NCBI RefSeq assembly: GCF_001553785.1
Contig: NZ_LOJP01000001.1
Location: 5,235,925 to 5,299,924 of the forward strand
Length of the DNA stretch: 64,000 bases
Source of the DNA: Actinoplanes sp. TFC3
Lineage (GTDB): Bacteria > Actinomycetota > Actinomycetes > Mycobacteriales > Micromonosporaceae
Direction: 5' to 3'
Shown: positions 35,464 to 43,753 of the stretch, one piece after another
Position numbering within the stretch: position 1 is the stretch's first letter
Layout: every line of letters starts with the position of its first letter
Translations under genes and position numbers: made by a program
The notes under the pieces: model-generated
Seen by the model: the letters and a program-made list of their open reading frames with translations, nothing else
What the model was told of the DNA's origin: nothing
Databases searched by the model: none

Positions 35464-36567
35464 TCACCCGGGAATCTCCAGCTCAACGGTCACACCCCGG
35501 CCAGGCACGCTCCGGACCGTCAACTCCCCGCCCACCTGATCGGCGCGCGCTTGCATGCCGGTCAGCCCGAACCCGCGCGACGAACCAGCCGCGAAGCCGG
35601 CGCCGTCGTCCTGCACGGACAGCCGGACCTGCTCCTCTGTGTACGCCAGCACCACGGTGACCTGGGCGGCCGCGGCGTGGCGGCGGGCGTTGGTCAGCGC
35701 TTCCTGGGCTGTTCGGAGGAGGACAACTTCTACTGCTGTGGGGAGGGCGCGGTGGGTTCCCGTGCAGCGGAACGTGGCTGGTTGCGGGGTTCGGGTGGCT
35801 TGGCGGCGTACGGCTTCGGGCAGGGATCCCGTGCCCAGGGCGGAGGGGGTGAGGGCGGCGACCAGGGTTCGCGACTCGGCCAGGTTTTCCTTGGCGGTGT
35901 CGACGGCCAGGCGCAGGCGGTCGTCGGTGAGGTGGGGGTCGGCGGCTTGGAGCAGGGTGATGATGCTGGTGAAGCCCTGGGCGAGGGTGTCGTGGATCTC
36001 GCCGGCCAGGCGGGCTCGTTCGGCGGCGGCACCGGCTTCGTGGGAGAGACGGCTGACCTCGGCCCGGCTGGTTTCGAGTTCGGCGATGAGGGCTGCGCGT
36101 TCCTCGCTCTGGATGATGATGCGGGTGATGAACAGGCCCATGCCCACGGCCACCGTGGCGGTCATGGCGAAGATGGGTCCGTTCATCGCCACGAAAGTCC
36201 AGTCGCCGCCGCCGCGCAGGAAGCCGGCGAAGATCGGGGCGGTGTTGGCTACCAGGACAGCGCCGACTGCCCTGGTCACCGGGAGGATCATGAACAGCAG
36301 CGGACAGAGCGCGAACAGCAGATAGCTGACGGTGCTCAGGGCGAACGTACCGACCGCGAACGCCGTCAGGGTGGCGTAGACATACCAATCGCCGCCGGGC
36401 CGGCCACGCACCAGCTTGCGGCCGGCAAACCAGTAGAGCCCGGCCATGACGGCGATGACGCCCTCGGCCACGGGGGTGTCGCGGGGTTGCCAGGCGAACA
36501 GCACCGCCGTGGCCACCGCGCCCGCGACGACCGCGAAGTACCCGTCCCAGAACCGCTGGTCCTTCAT
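35464..36567 (-). CDS. NarL-type sensor histidine kinase
   Basis: A 367-residue kinase with about six N-terminal membrane helices (residues 10-150) and no large sensor domain, as in membrane-stress or antibiotic-sensing kinases. A coiled-coil linker leads to the HisKA_3 phospho-acceptor H192 in LAGEIHDTLAQGF. The ATPase domain shows TAQEALTNARRHA (N-box), DDGAGFA and GFGLTGMQARA (G-boxes). ATG 36567 shares a base with the permease stop (TGATG), so it is cotranscribed with the ABC-2 pair. It probably senses the compound the transporters export, signalling to the regulator at 34453-35070. Confidence 0.9.
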   Translation of the reverse strand: MKDQRFWDGYFAVVAGAVATAVLFAWQPRDTPVAEGVIAVMAGLYWFAGRKLVRGRPGGDWYVYATLTAFAVGTFALSTVSYLLFALCPLLFMILPVTRAVGAVLVANTAPIFAGFLRGGGDWTFVAMNGPIFAMTATVAVGMGLFITRIIIQSEERAALIAELETSRAEVSRLSHEAGAAAERARLAGEIHDTLAQGFTSIITLLQAADPHLTDDRLRLAVDTAKENLAESRTLVAALTPSALGTGSLPEAVRRQATRTPQPATFRCTGTHRALPTAVEVVLLRTAQEALTNARRHAAAAQVTVVLAYTEEQVRLSVQDDGAGFAAGSSRGFGLTGMQARADQVGGELTVRSVPGRGVTVELEIPG

Positions 36568-37364
36568 CAGTCGCGGCGGCTCGTCCAGCGGAAGGTGGCC
36601 AGCGACAGCACCAGCCCCGCCACGCACCAGACGGCCAGGATGAGGGCGATGCGCCCGTGCTCCCAGGTGCCGGCGGCTTCCATCGAGACGGCGCTGTCGG
36701 GCAGGAACACCGAGCGGAAGCCCTGGGCCATCCACTTGACCGGGAAGAACGAGGCCAGCGTGATCATCCAGCCGGGGAGCTGAGTGATCGGGTGGATGAA
36801 GACGCCGGACAGGAACTGCAATGCCACGACGGGAACGTTGAGCACCGCGCCGGCCGTACGCGAGTTGCGCACCAGCGCACTGGCGGCGATGCCCAGCAGG
36901 CTGCACGCGGTGACGCTGAGCAGGAAGATCCAGGCGAAGGTGAGCCATCGTCCGGCATCGCTGGGCAGGGGCATGTCGAAGACCAGGACGCCAACCGCGA
37001 GCAGCACCACCACCTCGGCCGCGGTCAGGGCGGCGACCAGGATGAGCTTGCCGAGGAAGTAGGCGGTGGCGGTGGCAGGGGTGCCGCGCAGCCGTTTGAG
37101 CGTGCCGTCCTCGCGGTCGGTGGCAATGCCCACGCCCATGGTGATGAACGCGGTGGTCACGGTCCCGTACGCGATCATGCTGGCGGTGAAGACGCGGGCC
37201 GCGCTGAGGCCGGGATGGTCGTAGCTGTCGGAGAAGATCGTGCCGAACAGCAGCAGCAGGAGCGCCGGGAAGAAGAAGGTGAAGATCAGCGAGGTCTTGT
37301 CCCTGACGAACTGCAGGATCTCGATGCCGCCGCGGCGCCGGCCGATGGTGAGGGTGCTGGTCAT
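36567..37364 (-). CDS. ABC-2 type transporter permease
   Basis: A 265-residue protein with six predicted helices of the ABC-2 family. It has the N-terminal region FVRDKTSLIFTFFFPALLLL, the reentrant-loop-like ATDREDGTLKRLRGTPA, and FLSGVFIHPITQLPGWM before the last helices. ATG 37364 overlaps the ATPase stop (ATGA). It forms an exporter with the ATPase of the next gene upstream; the two-component genes follow directly. The substrate is unknown, with antibiotic or lipid export typical. Confidence 0.88.
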   Translation of the reverse strand: MTSTLTIGRRRGGIEILQFVRDKTSLIFTFFFPALLLLLFGTIFSDSYDHPGLSAARVFTASMIAYGTVTTAFITMGVGIATDREDGTLKRLRGTPATATAYFLGKLILVAALTAAEVVVLLAVGVLVFDMPLPSDAGRWLTFAWIFLLSVTACSLLGIAASALVRNSRTAGAVLNVPVVALQFLSGVFIHPITQLPGWMITLASFFPVKWMAQGFRSVFLPDSAVSMEAAGTWEHGRIALILAVWCVAGLVLSLATFRWTSRRD

Positions 37365-38188
37365 CCGCGTTCTCCGATCAGGGCGAGGTAGGTGTCCTCG
37401 AGGGTGGGGCGGGTGACGGTCAGGTCGCTGAGGTCGGCGCCCTCGGACGCCAGCCGCACGATCAGCGCGGCCGGGTCGGCGGTGTGCTCGCTGCGCCCGC
37501 CCGACCAGGTGACCCGCGCCTGCGCGGTGGCCCGGCCGCCGAGGGTGGCGGGGGTGCCCTCGGCGACGATAGCGCCGGCCGCTATGACGGCGAGCCGGTC
37601 GGCCAGCGCCTCGGCCTCGTCGAGGTAGTGCGTGGTCAGCAGGATGGTGGTGCCCTCGCCGGACAGCTTGCGGATGAGCTCCCAGAACTGCCGCCGCGCC
37701 TCCGGGTCGAAGCCGGTGGTCGGCTCGTCCAGGAACACGATGTCGGGGCGCCCGACAATGCCGAGGGCCACGTCGAGGCGGCGCCGCTGGCCGCCCGAGA
37801 GGGTGCGCACCCGGGCCTTGGCCTTGTCGGTGAGCCCGACCAGCTCGATGACCTCGGCGGGTAGCCGGGGCCGGGGGTAGAAGCCGGCGAGGTGGCGCAC
37901 GGTCTCGTGCACGGTGAGGTCGGCGGCGTCGGACGTGCTCTGCAGCACAATGCCGATCCGAGCCCGCCAGTGCCGGTCGGCGCGCCCGGGGTCGGTGCCG
38001 AGCACTGACACCTCGCCCGCGGTGCGGCGGCGATGGCCCTCGAGGATCTCGACGGTGGTGGTCTTGCCGGCGCCATTCGGCCCGAGCAGCGCGAAGATCT
38101 CGCCGGTCTCGACGGTGAGATCCAGGCCGTCAACGGCGGAGAAGGTTCCGTAGGTCTTGCGCAAGCCTCGGACGTGGATGGCGGTCAT
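37361..38188 (-). CDS. ABC-2 type transporter ATP-binding protein
   Basis: A 275-residue DrrA/CcmA-type ATPase: Walker A LLGPNGAGKTTT, Q-loop VLQSTSDAADLT, signature LSGGQRRRLDVA, Walker B DIVFLDEPTTGFDPEAR, H-loop ILLTTHYLDEAEALAD. It carries the extended C-terminal region (RPTLEDTYLALIG) typical of drug-resistance ATPases. ATG 38188 is selected; an upstream ATG would add 18 unconserved residues. It partners the permease downstream by a 4-nt overlap. Confidence 0.92.
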   Translation of the reverse strand: MTAIHVRGLRKTYGTFSAVDGLDLTVETGEIFALLGPNGAGKTTTVEILEGHRRRTAGEVSVLGTDPGRADRHWRARIGIVLQSTSDAADLTVHETVRHLAGFYPRPRLPAEVIELVGLTDKAKARVRTLSGGQRRRLDVALGIVGRPDIVFLDEPTTGFDPEARRQFWELIRKLSGEGTTILLTTHYLDEAEALADRLAVIAAGAIVAEGTPATLGGRATAQARVTWSGGRSEHTADPAALIVRLASEGADLSDLTVTRPTLEDTYLALIGERG

Positions 38189-38243
38189 GGCATAGAGCCT
38201 GCCCGGTTCGCGGGCCGGGCGGGACGACCGAGTGGCTGTCATT

Positions 38244-38269
38244 CGCTGTCCACCGTTCGGTGGACAGCG
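38244..38269 (-). terminator. Hairpin between two ABC-2 units
   Basis: A perfect 11-bp stem (38244-38254 with 38259-38269, GTTC loop) lies just after the permease stop at 38273. No U-tract follows on the minus strand, as in many actinobacterial terminators. It would separate the upstream ATPase/permease pair from the ATPase/permease/kinase operon. Confidence 0.65.
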
Positions 38270-38272
38270 GCG

Positions 38273-39034
38273 TCATTCCCAGCGGAAGTTGCGGGCGGCG
38301 AGCGTCAATCCCACGGCCGCCCACAGCGTCAGGCTCAACCAGATCGAGCCGGCCACCGCGGTGCCGTGAGTAAGCGTGGCGCGCAGAGCTTCGGCGTGCG
38401 CGGCCAGCGGGAGCAGGAAGTAGCCGGCCGTCCCGAGGTCGGGCGCGGCGAACATGATGCCCCCCGCCGCCAGCATCAACACGTAGATCAAGGTCGCTCC
38501 GCCGGTCACGGTCTCCGGCCGCAGCAGGCTGGCGAGCAGCAGCGCGAAGCCGCAATAGGCCGCCGTAGCCAGCACAGTGACGCCAATTGCAGGGACCACC
38601 TGCGAGAGATCCGGCCGCCAGCCGACCACCACCCCGACCAGCGCAAGCACCAGAATCTGCAACGCCACCAGGCAGAGAATGGCAGCGGTCTTGGAAAAAA
38701 TGAGGCCGGGGCGGGTGAGCGGAGAAGCGCCGAGCCTTTTCAGCACGCCGTAACTGCGCTCGTATCCGGTGGTGATCGCCTGCCCGGTAAAAGCCGTCGA
38801 CATCACGGTCAGCGCCAGCACACCAGGAACAACATAACCAAGACGATCATCCGACGGTACGTTCGTAGCTCGCGTCAACCCGGCGCCGAGCAGCACCAGC
38901 AGCGGCACTCCCATCGCGAGCACGACGGCCTCGCTGCGCCGGGCGGTGAGCACCAGTTCCATGCGTACCTGGCTCTTGAGGATGCTGCGCATGGAGGCGC
39001 GTCCCGGAGCGGGGGTGAAGGTGCCGGCGGTCAT
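38273..39034 (-). CDS. ABC-2 type transporter permease
   Basis: A 253-residue protein with a Met-rich polar N-terminus and six predicted helices of the ABC-2 family. The coupling region reads GQAITTGYERSYGVLKRLGA, followed by SPLTRPGLIFSKTAAILC, characteristic of daunorubicin-type permeases. ATG 39034 overlaps the stop of its ATPase (ATGA). It is the second of two adjacent, similarly organised ABC-2 systems, but shows little direct sequence identity to the 36567-37364 permease. Confidence 0.88.
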   Translation of the reverse strand: MTAGTFTPAPGRASMRSILKSQVRMELVLTARRSEAVVLAMGVPLLVLLGAGLTRATNVPSDDRLGYVVPGVLALTVMSTAFTGQAITTGYERSYGVLKRLGASPLTRPGLIFSKTAAILCLVALQILVLALVGVVVGWRPDLSQVVPAIGVTVLATAAYCGFALLLASLLRPETVTGGATLIYVLMLAAGGIMFAAPDLGTAGYFLLPLAAHAEALRATLTHGTAVAGSIWLSLTLWAAVGLTLAARNFRWE

Positions 39035-39942
39035 CGGGTCGCTCCCGCGGTCAGGGCCAAGTAGACGTCTTCCAAGGTGCGCCGGCGCGTGTTCACCGCG
39101 GTGACCTGTGCCCCGGCGCGGGCGAACCAGGCGAGCACCTCGGCCAGCGACTCGGTGTCGAGGGCACCGGCGATCGCGTATTCGCCAGGGCCCTCCTCGG
39201 CCACCCGCACGTCGAGGCGCGTGGCGAGGTCGGTGACGGGAAGGCCGGGCTCTGCTCGTACCTGTAGAAGGTCTATCCCGGCAGCGGCCGTGAGCTCCGC
39301 GGGTGTGCCGGTCGCCGCGACCACCCCGTTGTCCATGATGACGACGTGGTCGGCAAGGCTTTCGGCCTCGTCCAGCAGGTGCGTGGTCAGCAGGACCGAA
39401 ACGCCGTCGGCGCGCAAACTGTCGACCAGCTCCCAGGTGGTCTGACGCGCGCCCACGTCCATGCCCGCCGTCGGCTCGTCGAGAAAGACCAATTCGGGCC
39501 GACCGACCAGAGCCACGGCGAGCGAGAGCCGCTGCTGCTCGCCGCCGGACAGCCGCCGGAACCGGGTCTTGGCGAACTTCCGCAGGCCCAGCCGGTCGAG
39601 CAACATGTCCACATCGAGCGGATTGGCAGAGTACGAAGCAAAGAGCCGCAGGATTTCGCCGGCCGTGGCCCAGGGGTAGACCCCGCCGGACTGCAGCATG
39701 ATTCCCAACCGCGGCATCAGGCTGTCATGGTCTGCGATCGGGTCGAGCCCGAGCACCCGGGCCGAGCCGGCGTCCGGCCCGCGGAAACCCTCGCAGACCT
39801 GCAACAAGCTGGTCTTCCCCGCGCCGTTGTTGCCGAGCAGGGCCAGAATCGAGCCGCGCGGAACGCTCAGCGAAACGCCGTTCACGGCCGTGACCTCGCC
39901 GTACTTGACGACGACATCCTGAACTTCGACGGCCTCCAGCAT
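39031..39942 (-). CDS. ABC-2 type transporter ATP-binding protein
   Basis: A 303-residue ATPase: Walker A LLGNNGAGKTSL, Q-loop MLQSGGVYPWATAG, signature RLSGGEQQRLSLAVAL, Walker B ELVFLDEPTAGMDVGAR, H-loop LLTTHLLDEAESLAD, and C-terminal RRTLEDVYLALTAG. ATG 39942 is exactly 7 nt after TACAGT, implying a leaderless mRNA; upstream in-frame starts would run through that promoter. It heads the minus-strand ABC-2 region and pairs with the permease downstream. Confidence 0.92.
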   Translation of the reverse strand: MLEAVEVQDVVVKYGEVTAVNGVSLSVPRGSILALLGNNGAGKTSLLQVCEGFRGPDAGSARVLGLDPIADHDSLMPRLGIMLQSGGVYPWATAGEILRLFASYSANPLDVDMLLDRLGLRKFAKTRFRRLSGGEQQRLSLAVALVGRPELVFLDEPTAGMDVGARQTTWELVDSLRADGVSVLLTTHLLDEAESLADHVVIMDNGVVAATGTPAELTAAAGIDLLQVRAEPGLPVTDLATRLDVRVAEEGPGEYAIAGALDTESLAEVLAWFARAGAQVTAVNTRRRTLEDVYLALTAGATR

Positions 39943-39949
39943 GCCCGAA

Positions 39950-39955
39950 ACTGTA
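39950..39955 (-). promoter_or_regulatory. -10 of leaderless ABC promoter
   Basis: On the minus strand TACAGT (39955-39950) is followed by 7 nt and ATG 39942. This is the same spacing as at the PadR, DUF1684 and PPOX genes. Confidence 0.5.
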
Positions 39956-40020
39956 CTCACCGCCCCCGCCAGATCCGCCCGGGTGTGGTCCGCGCCGCAT
40001 CCAGCCGCTATGCTGGCCGC

Positions 40021-40036
40021 TTGGGAGCGCTCCCAA
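40021..40036. promoter_or_regulatory. Perfect CebR-type operator
   Basis: TTGGGAGCGCTCCCAA is a perfect 16-bp palindrome containing the exact CebR consensus TGGGAGCGCTCCCA. TATGCT 7 bp upstream could be a plus-strand -10. Neighbours are an ABC-2 ATPase (start 39942, minus) and RNase H (start 40233, plus), neither an obvious sugar gene. The 290-bp gap also holds an inverted repeat TGACCTGC/GCAGGTCA (40081-40102). Confidence 0.6.
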
Positions 40037-40232
40037 GGTAAGCGGGGGCAGGCCGCCGGCGCGGACCGGTTTCCCCCCGATGACCTGCACTGGCGCAGGT
40101 CACCACGGCGGCGGCCTGACACTCGCGGCTGGCTGCACCTTGTGGCTGTGACCTCTTCTGGGCGAATGCCGCACGGGCCCGCGACGGTCGGAGCCGCAAG
40201 CTCAGGTGGGTGGATCGGTAAGGTGCTGACCC

Positions 40233-40691
40233 ATGACGGCCTCGGTGGAGATTTATACGGATGGCGCCTGCGTACCCAACCCCGGACCGGGTGGCTGGGG
40301 CGCGGTGCTGCGCTGGGGCACGACCGAGAAGGATCTGTGCGGCGGCGAGGCCGGTTCGACCACCAACAACCGCATGGAGCTGATGGCCCCGATCCGCGCC
40401 CTGGAAAGCCTGACGCGCGCGCCGCTGCCGGTGCTGCTGTACACCGACAGCATCTACGTGCGCGACGGCATCACAAAATGGATGCCACGCTGGAAGGCCA
40501 ACGGCTGGCAGACCTCGGCCAAGCAGCCGGTGAAGAACGTCGACCTCTGGCAACGCCTCGACACGGCAGTCCGCCGCCACGACGTGCAATGGCACTGGGT
40601 CAAGGGCCACGCCGGCCACCCCGAGAACGAGCGCGCTGATCGGCTGGCGGCCCGGGGCCTGCAGGAAGCTCTCGCTGCGGCGCGCGGCTGA
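40233..40691 (+). CDS. rnhA: Ribonuclease HI
   Basis: A 152-residue single-domain RNase H cleaving RNA in RNA-DNA hybrids. Carboxylates: D10 in [18 protein letters not shown]49 in [11 protein letters not shown]72 in [10 protein letters not shown]136 in ENERADRLA. The flexible-loop His is in [12 protein letters not shown]. The basic handle region ([13 protein letters not shown]) is present, as in E. coli RNase HI. Length is close to the E. coli enzyme. It ends before a long hairpin shared with the convergent membrane-protein gene. Confidence 0.93.
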   Translation: MTASVEIYTDGACVPNPGPGGWGAVLRWGTTEKDLCGGEAGSTTNNRMELMAPIRALESLTRAPLPVLLYTDSIYVRDGITKWMPRWKANGWQTSAKQPVKNVDLWQRLDTAVRRHDVQWHWVKGHAGHPENERADRLAARGLQEALAAARG

Positions 40692-40701
40692 GAAGCGGAC
40701 C

Positions 40702-40762
40702 GGGTTCCGTCTCGCAGGGGATGGCCGGGCTGCGGCGGGCCCAGCCCTGCGAAACAGAACCT
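40702..40762. terminator. Long bidirectional hairpin
   Basis: Arms 40702-40719 and 40745-40762 pair over 18 bp with three mismatches, and the loop has an inner GC stem. It fills the space between the convergent RNase H gene and the membrane-protein gene (stop 40765). Confidence 0.65.
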
Positions 40763-40764
40763 AG

Positions 40765-41409
40765 CTAGCTGGCACGAGGGCGCGGGATGGTGGGGGCCAG
40801 GCGCGTGGTGGTCTCGCCGTCGGCGTCGGCTGCGGCGGTGCCGGGCACCTTGGCGCGGGCTACGCGGTCCGGCGGGAGGCGGTAGGTGGCGGCTTGCACC
40901 AGCTCGTCCGGCACCAGGTGACGGCCGCCCTTGGCAGGGGCTGCGGCTTGCGCCGATTCGCTGGGGACGTCTGCGACCTCGGCGGGCGATGCATGATCAA
41001 CTGGCCCGGCGAGCTCCGCTGAGGAGGCAGACGCCGCGGAGTCGCCGGGCCGTTCGCCACCGGCCGGGTTCACCGCAGCCGCAGCGGCGGCAAGAAGCGC
41101 AGCGCCCCCCAGCAGCGCAGCATCCGCGGAGCCAGCGGAATCGACCTCGGACAGCGACGACGGCGACGACGACGAGACCGACGCAGGCTCAGCAGCAGCG
41201 ACCACCCTGGCGGTGGCGCGAACAGGGCGGCGAGGGGCGATCATCCGGGCCGCCGTGGAGAAGACGCTGCGGGTGCCTTTGTCGAAGCCGTCCTGATAGG
41301 CCTCGTCGCGGTCGACGCCGACGACGTACCACTGGTGCAGGCGGCCGGCCACGTATCCCGCGCATGCGGTGAAGGCGGCCAAGAGGGCGATGAGCAGAGC
41401 CGCAGTCAT
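40765..41409 (-). CDS. Membrane-anchored protein with disordered Ala/Ser-rich tail
   Basis: A 214-residue protein. The N-terminal helix (LLIALLAAFTACAGYVAGRL) acts as signal anchor. Then come a conserved-looking HQWYVVGVDRDEAYQDGFDK segment and about 140 residues rich in Ala, Ser, Pro and Glu. It ends with a basic, Pro-containing tail (YRLPPDRVARAKVPG). The polar tail probably faces the cytoplasm. No family is recognised. It is transcribed alone, convergent to RNase H. Confidence 0.65.
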   Translation of the reverse strand: MTAALLIALLAAFTACAGYVAGRLHQWYVVGVDRDEAYQDGFDKGTRSVFSTAARMIAPRRPVRATARVVAAAEPASVSSSSPSSLSEVDSAGSADAALLGGAALLAAAAAAVNPAGGERPGDSAASASSAELAGPVDHASPAEVADVPSESAQAAAPAKGGRHLVPDELVQAATYRLPPDRVARAKVPGTAAADADGETTTRLAPTIPRPRAS

Positions 41410-41484
41410 GCGACCGATTCTGACCAGTGTATTGACTGGCAGCTATAGCCCGTTCGACGTACCCCGATCGATGGACAAGCGCCC

Positions 41485-42483
41485 TCAGCGAGCCGGCGCG
41501 CCCGACGGCGGAGTCCCGCCCGGAGCACCAGACGGCGGAGTCCCGCCCGGAGCACCAGACGGCGGAGTCCCGCCCGGAGCACCGGAAGGAGGCGTGCCGC
41601 CGGGAGCACCCCCACCACTCTCCTGGCCCGCCGGATCCACTGCGATGGTCAGCGTGGCCCGGTACCCCGCAGAAACACTTCCGCTCATCGTGGCCAGCTC
41701 GGTCACCGCAGAGTCATCGCCGAACACATTGTCTGTGGCCAAACTGACCTGGCTCAGGTTCGAGACGCTCTTTGTGTAGCCGTCCGTTGCGTACACAGCG
41801 TCAGCGGCCTGCTCAGGGATCGCTATCTGTGAGGTCTTGACGATCGTGCCGGAGCCGCTGGTCGCCTCGGTCAGGGAGGGGTAGACCTCGAAGTGGATGT
41901 GCGGCCAGCGACCGGAGTAGCAGGCCGGGAAGATGCTGGTGAAGGTGACCGTGCCGGTGTCGTCGGTTTCTTGGATGCCGCGCAGGTAGTTCTGGTCGGT
42001 GATGCCTGTGGAGTACAGCGAGTAGTTGCCATCGCGGTCGCAGTGCCAGGCGTAAACCGCTGCCCCCGTCACCGGCGCGCCGGCAAGATCCTTCACGACC
42101 AGGGCGAATTCGAGGGGTACGCCCGCAGCGGTCCCCGTCGCATCCCCGAACGACGACCGGATGTCCTTGCGCACGATCCCGTCCAGCGTGCGCGCATCGG
42201 GACCGTTCGACCCGTCCGCCGGATAGGGGCCGGCAGTTTCCGACTCCACCTCGGTCAACGAAGACGAAGACGAAGATGAGGAGGAGGTGGCGGCGGGGGA
42301 AGAGGAATCAGAGGAGCCACAAGCGGCGACGAAGGCGAGCGTCCCCATTCCGCCCAACCCGGCCAGCAACCGCCGCCGGGACATGGTCCTCAGGTCGAAA
42401 GCCAGGCCCTTGTCATGGACCCGGCGCACATAAGCAGCATTGTCATCAGGAGATGGGGACGAAGCAGACGAAGAAGTGGCCAT
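41485..42483 (-). CDS. Tat-exported intradiol-dioxygenase-like lipoprotein
   Basis: About 332 residues. After a 33-residue leader come twin arginines in MSRRRLLAGLGGMG and a lipobox FVAAC, so Tat export with lipid anchoring is likely. A poly-Ser linker precedes the intradiol-dioxygenase-like beta domain: PVTGAAVYAWHCDRDGNYSL, ligand Tyr in NYLRG, and RWPHIHFEVYP with two His, fitting a Tyr2His2 iron site. The family includes protocatechuate 3,4-dioxygenase, but secreted actinobacterial members have unproven substrates. The C-terminus is four GGTPPSGAP repeats. Start could also be ATG at the MSRRR position. Confidence 0.82.
   Translation of the reverse strand: MATSSSASSPSPDDNAAYVRRVHDKGLAFDLRTMSRRRLLAGLGGMGTLAFVAACGSSDSSSPAATSSSSSSSSSLTEVESETAGPYPADGSNGPDARTLDGIVRKDIRSSFGDATGTAAGVPLEFALVVKDLAGAPVTGAAVYAWHCDRDGNYSLYSTGITDQNYLRGIQETDDTGTVTFTSIFPACYSGRWPHIHFEVYPSLTEATSGSGTIVKTSQIAIPEQAADAVYATDGYTKSVSNLSQVSLATDNVFGDDSAVTELATMSGSVSAGYRATLTIAVDPAGQESGGGAPGGTPPSGAPGGTPPSGAPGGTPPSGAPGGTPPSGAPAR
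41504..41611. repeat. 27-bp tandem repeats at the dioxygenase C-terminus
   Basis: Three near-identical 27-bp units (41504-41530, 41531-41557, 41558-41584) and a fourth diverged unit (41585-41611) encode the GGTPPSGAP repeats. The period is a multiple of three, so the frame survives copy-number change. Confidence 0.9.
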
Positions 42484-42571
42484 GGGATAAGCAAAGCGAC
42501 TCCACCTGTCCAATCGCTGTGACGAGTGAATGCGTTTCTTGTGGACGTACCCGAAGATCTAGGCTCTCGGC

Positions 42572-43141
42572 GTGCCGATCGATCTCTACATCTCCACCGA
42601 CATCGAGGCGGACGGCCCGATCCCGGGCCCCTACTCGATGCTCTCCTTCGGCATGGCGGCCGCGGCGACGTTCGACGGGACCACGTTCACCCGCCTGGAA
42701 CCGGCCACCTTCTACCGTGAGCTGCAGCCGATCTCGCCGGACTTCGTGCCCGAGGCGCTGGCGGTCAGCGGACTGGATCGGGCCGCTCTGGCTCGTACCG
42801 GGACGCCTCCCGCCCTGGCCATGACCGAAAACGTTGCGTGGCTGGCCGACATGGCCGAGCGGCACCGGGCCCGTCCGGTTTTTGTCGCCTACCCGCTGGG
42901 CTTCGACTGGATGTTCACCTACTGGTATCAGGTTCGCTTCACCGGGGGCTCGCCGTTCGGGCATTCGGGGCATCTTGACGTCAAGACGATGTACGCGATC
43001 AAGGCCCGCAAGCCCGTTCGCAGCGTGGGCAAGCGTTCGATGCCGCAGCACCTGCTCGGCGACGGCGCGCACACGCATCACGCCCTCGATGATGCGCTGG
43101 AGCAGGCCGACATGTTCTGCAAAATCTTCGAAGCTTGGTAA
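42572..43141 (+). CDS. DnaQ-like 3'-5' exonuclease family protein
   Basis: A 189-residue protein with DEDDh-type motifs: YISTDIEADGPIPGPYSML (ExoI, Asp and Glu), FVAYPLGFDWMF (ExoII, Asp) and THHALDDALEQADMF (ExoIII, His and Asp). No polymerase or other domain is fused. Many actinobacteria carry such stand-alone proteins; the substrate is unknown. GTG 42572 lies 6 nt after TAGGCT, consistent with a leaderless transcript. Its stop directly abuts the ArsR operator. Confidence 0.8.
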   Translation: MPIDLYISTDIEADGPIPGPYSMLSFGMAAAATFDGTTFTRLEPATFYRELQPISPDFVPEALAVSGLDRAALARTGTPPALAMTENVAWLADMAERHRARPVFVAYPLGFDWMFTYWYQVRFTGGSPFGHSGHLDVKTMYAIKARKPVRSVGKRSMPQHLLGDGAHTHHALDDALEQADMFCKIFEAW

Positions 43142-43142
43142 A

Positions 43143-43162
43143 GAGATGTTGCGCAACATCTC
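43143..43162. promoter_or_regulatory. Perfect 20-bp ArsR-type operator
   Basis: GAGATGTTGCGCAACATCTC is a perfect 20-bp palindrome, 22 bp before the ArsR-family gene and 1 bp after the exonuclease stop. It is the likely autoregulatory site for ArsR and the downstream MFS gene. Confidence 0.7.
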
Positions 43163-43184
43163 CTAACCATGGCAGGGTGGGGGC

Positions 43185-43721
43185 ATGGCTCAGATCAAAG
43201 ACGCCGCCGTCCTCAAAGCCGTGGCCCATCCCCTGCGGCGCCGGTTGCTGGACGTGTTGCGCGTTGACGGGCCGTCCATGCCCAGCGTGCTGGCCCGCAC
43301 CACCGGGCAAGCCGTCGCCAACATCAGCCACCACCTGCGGGTGCTCGCCGAGGCCGGCCTCATCGAGGAAGCCCCCGAGCTGGCCCGCAACCGCAAGGAG
43401 CACTGGTGGCGGATGCCGGACCGCGCGATCCGCTGGAGCTCGACCGACTTCACCCCGGACGTGACCGATGCCGCCGAGTCGCTGGGCCTGCAACGCCAGG
43501 TCGAGCTGACCTCGACGTGGCTCGGGAGCCCGGCCTCGAGGGAGGAACCGTGGGCATCCGCAGCATTCTCAACCGATGGCTTCCTGCGCCTGAGCCCGGG
43601 CGAACTGGCCGAGCTGGGCGATCAGATCCAGCAGGTGATCGACCGCTTCGCCAACCGCCCGGACAGCGAGGACCGCGAGCCGGTGTTCGTGCTCGGCCGC
43701 GGCTTCCCGGCTCGCCCCTGA
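43185..43721 (+). CDS. ArsR family transcriptional regulator
   Basis: A 178-residue protein: winged helix KAVAHPLRRRLLDVLRVDGP, recognition helix region TTGQAVANISHHLRVLAEAG and wing KEHWWRMPDRAIRW. A helical C-terminal part of about 90 residues is longer than in metal-sensing ArsR proteins. No Cys-based metal site is visible, so a metal sensor is unlikely. It binds probably to the palindrome at 43143-43162 and controls itself and the adjacent MFS exporter, a common ArsR-MFS pairing in actinobacteria. Confidence 0.87.
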   Translation: MAQIKDAAVLKAVAHPLRRRLLDVLRVDGPSMPSVLARTTGQAVANISHHLRVLAEAGLIEEAPELARNRKEHWWRMPDRAIRWSSTDFTPDVTDAAESLGLQRQVELTSTWLGSPASREEPWASAAFSTDGFLRLSPGELAELGDQIQQVIDRFANRPDSEDREPVFVLGRGFPARP

Positions 43722-43753
43722 GAGACGGTGCGCTGCGCCAGCTCTGGGCGGGG

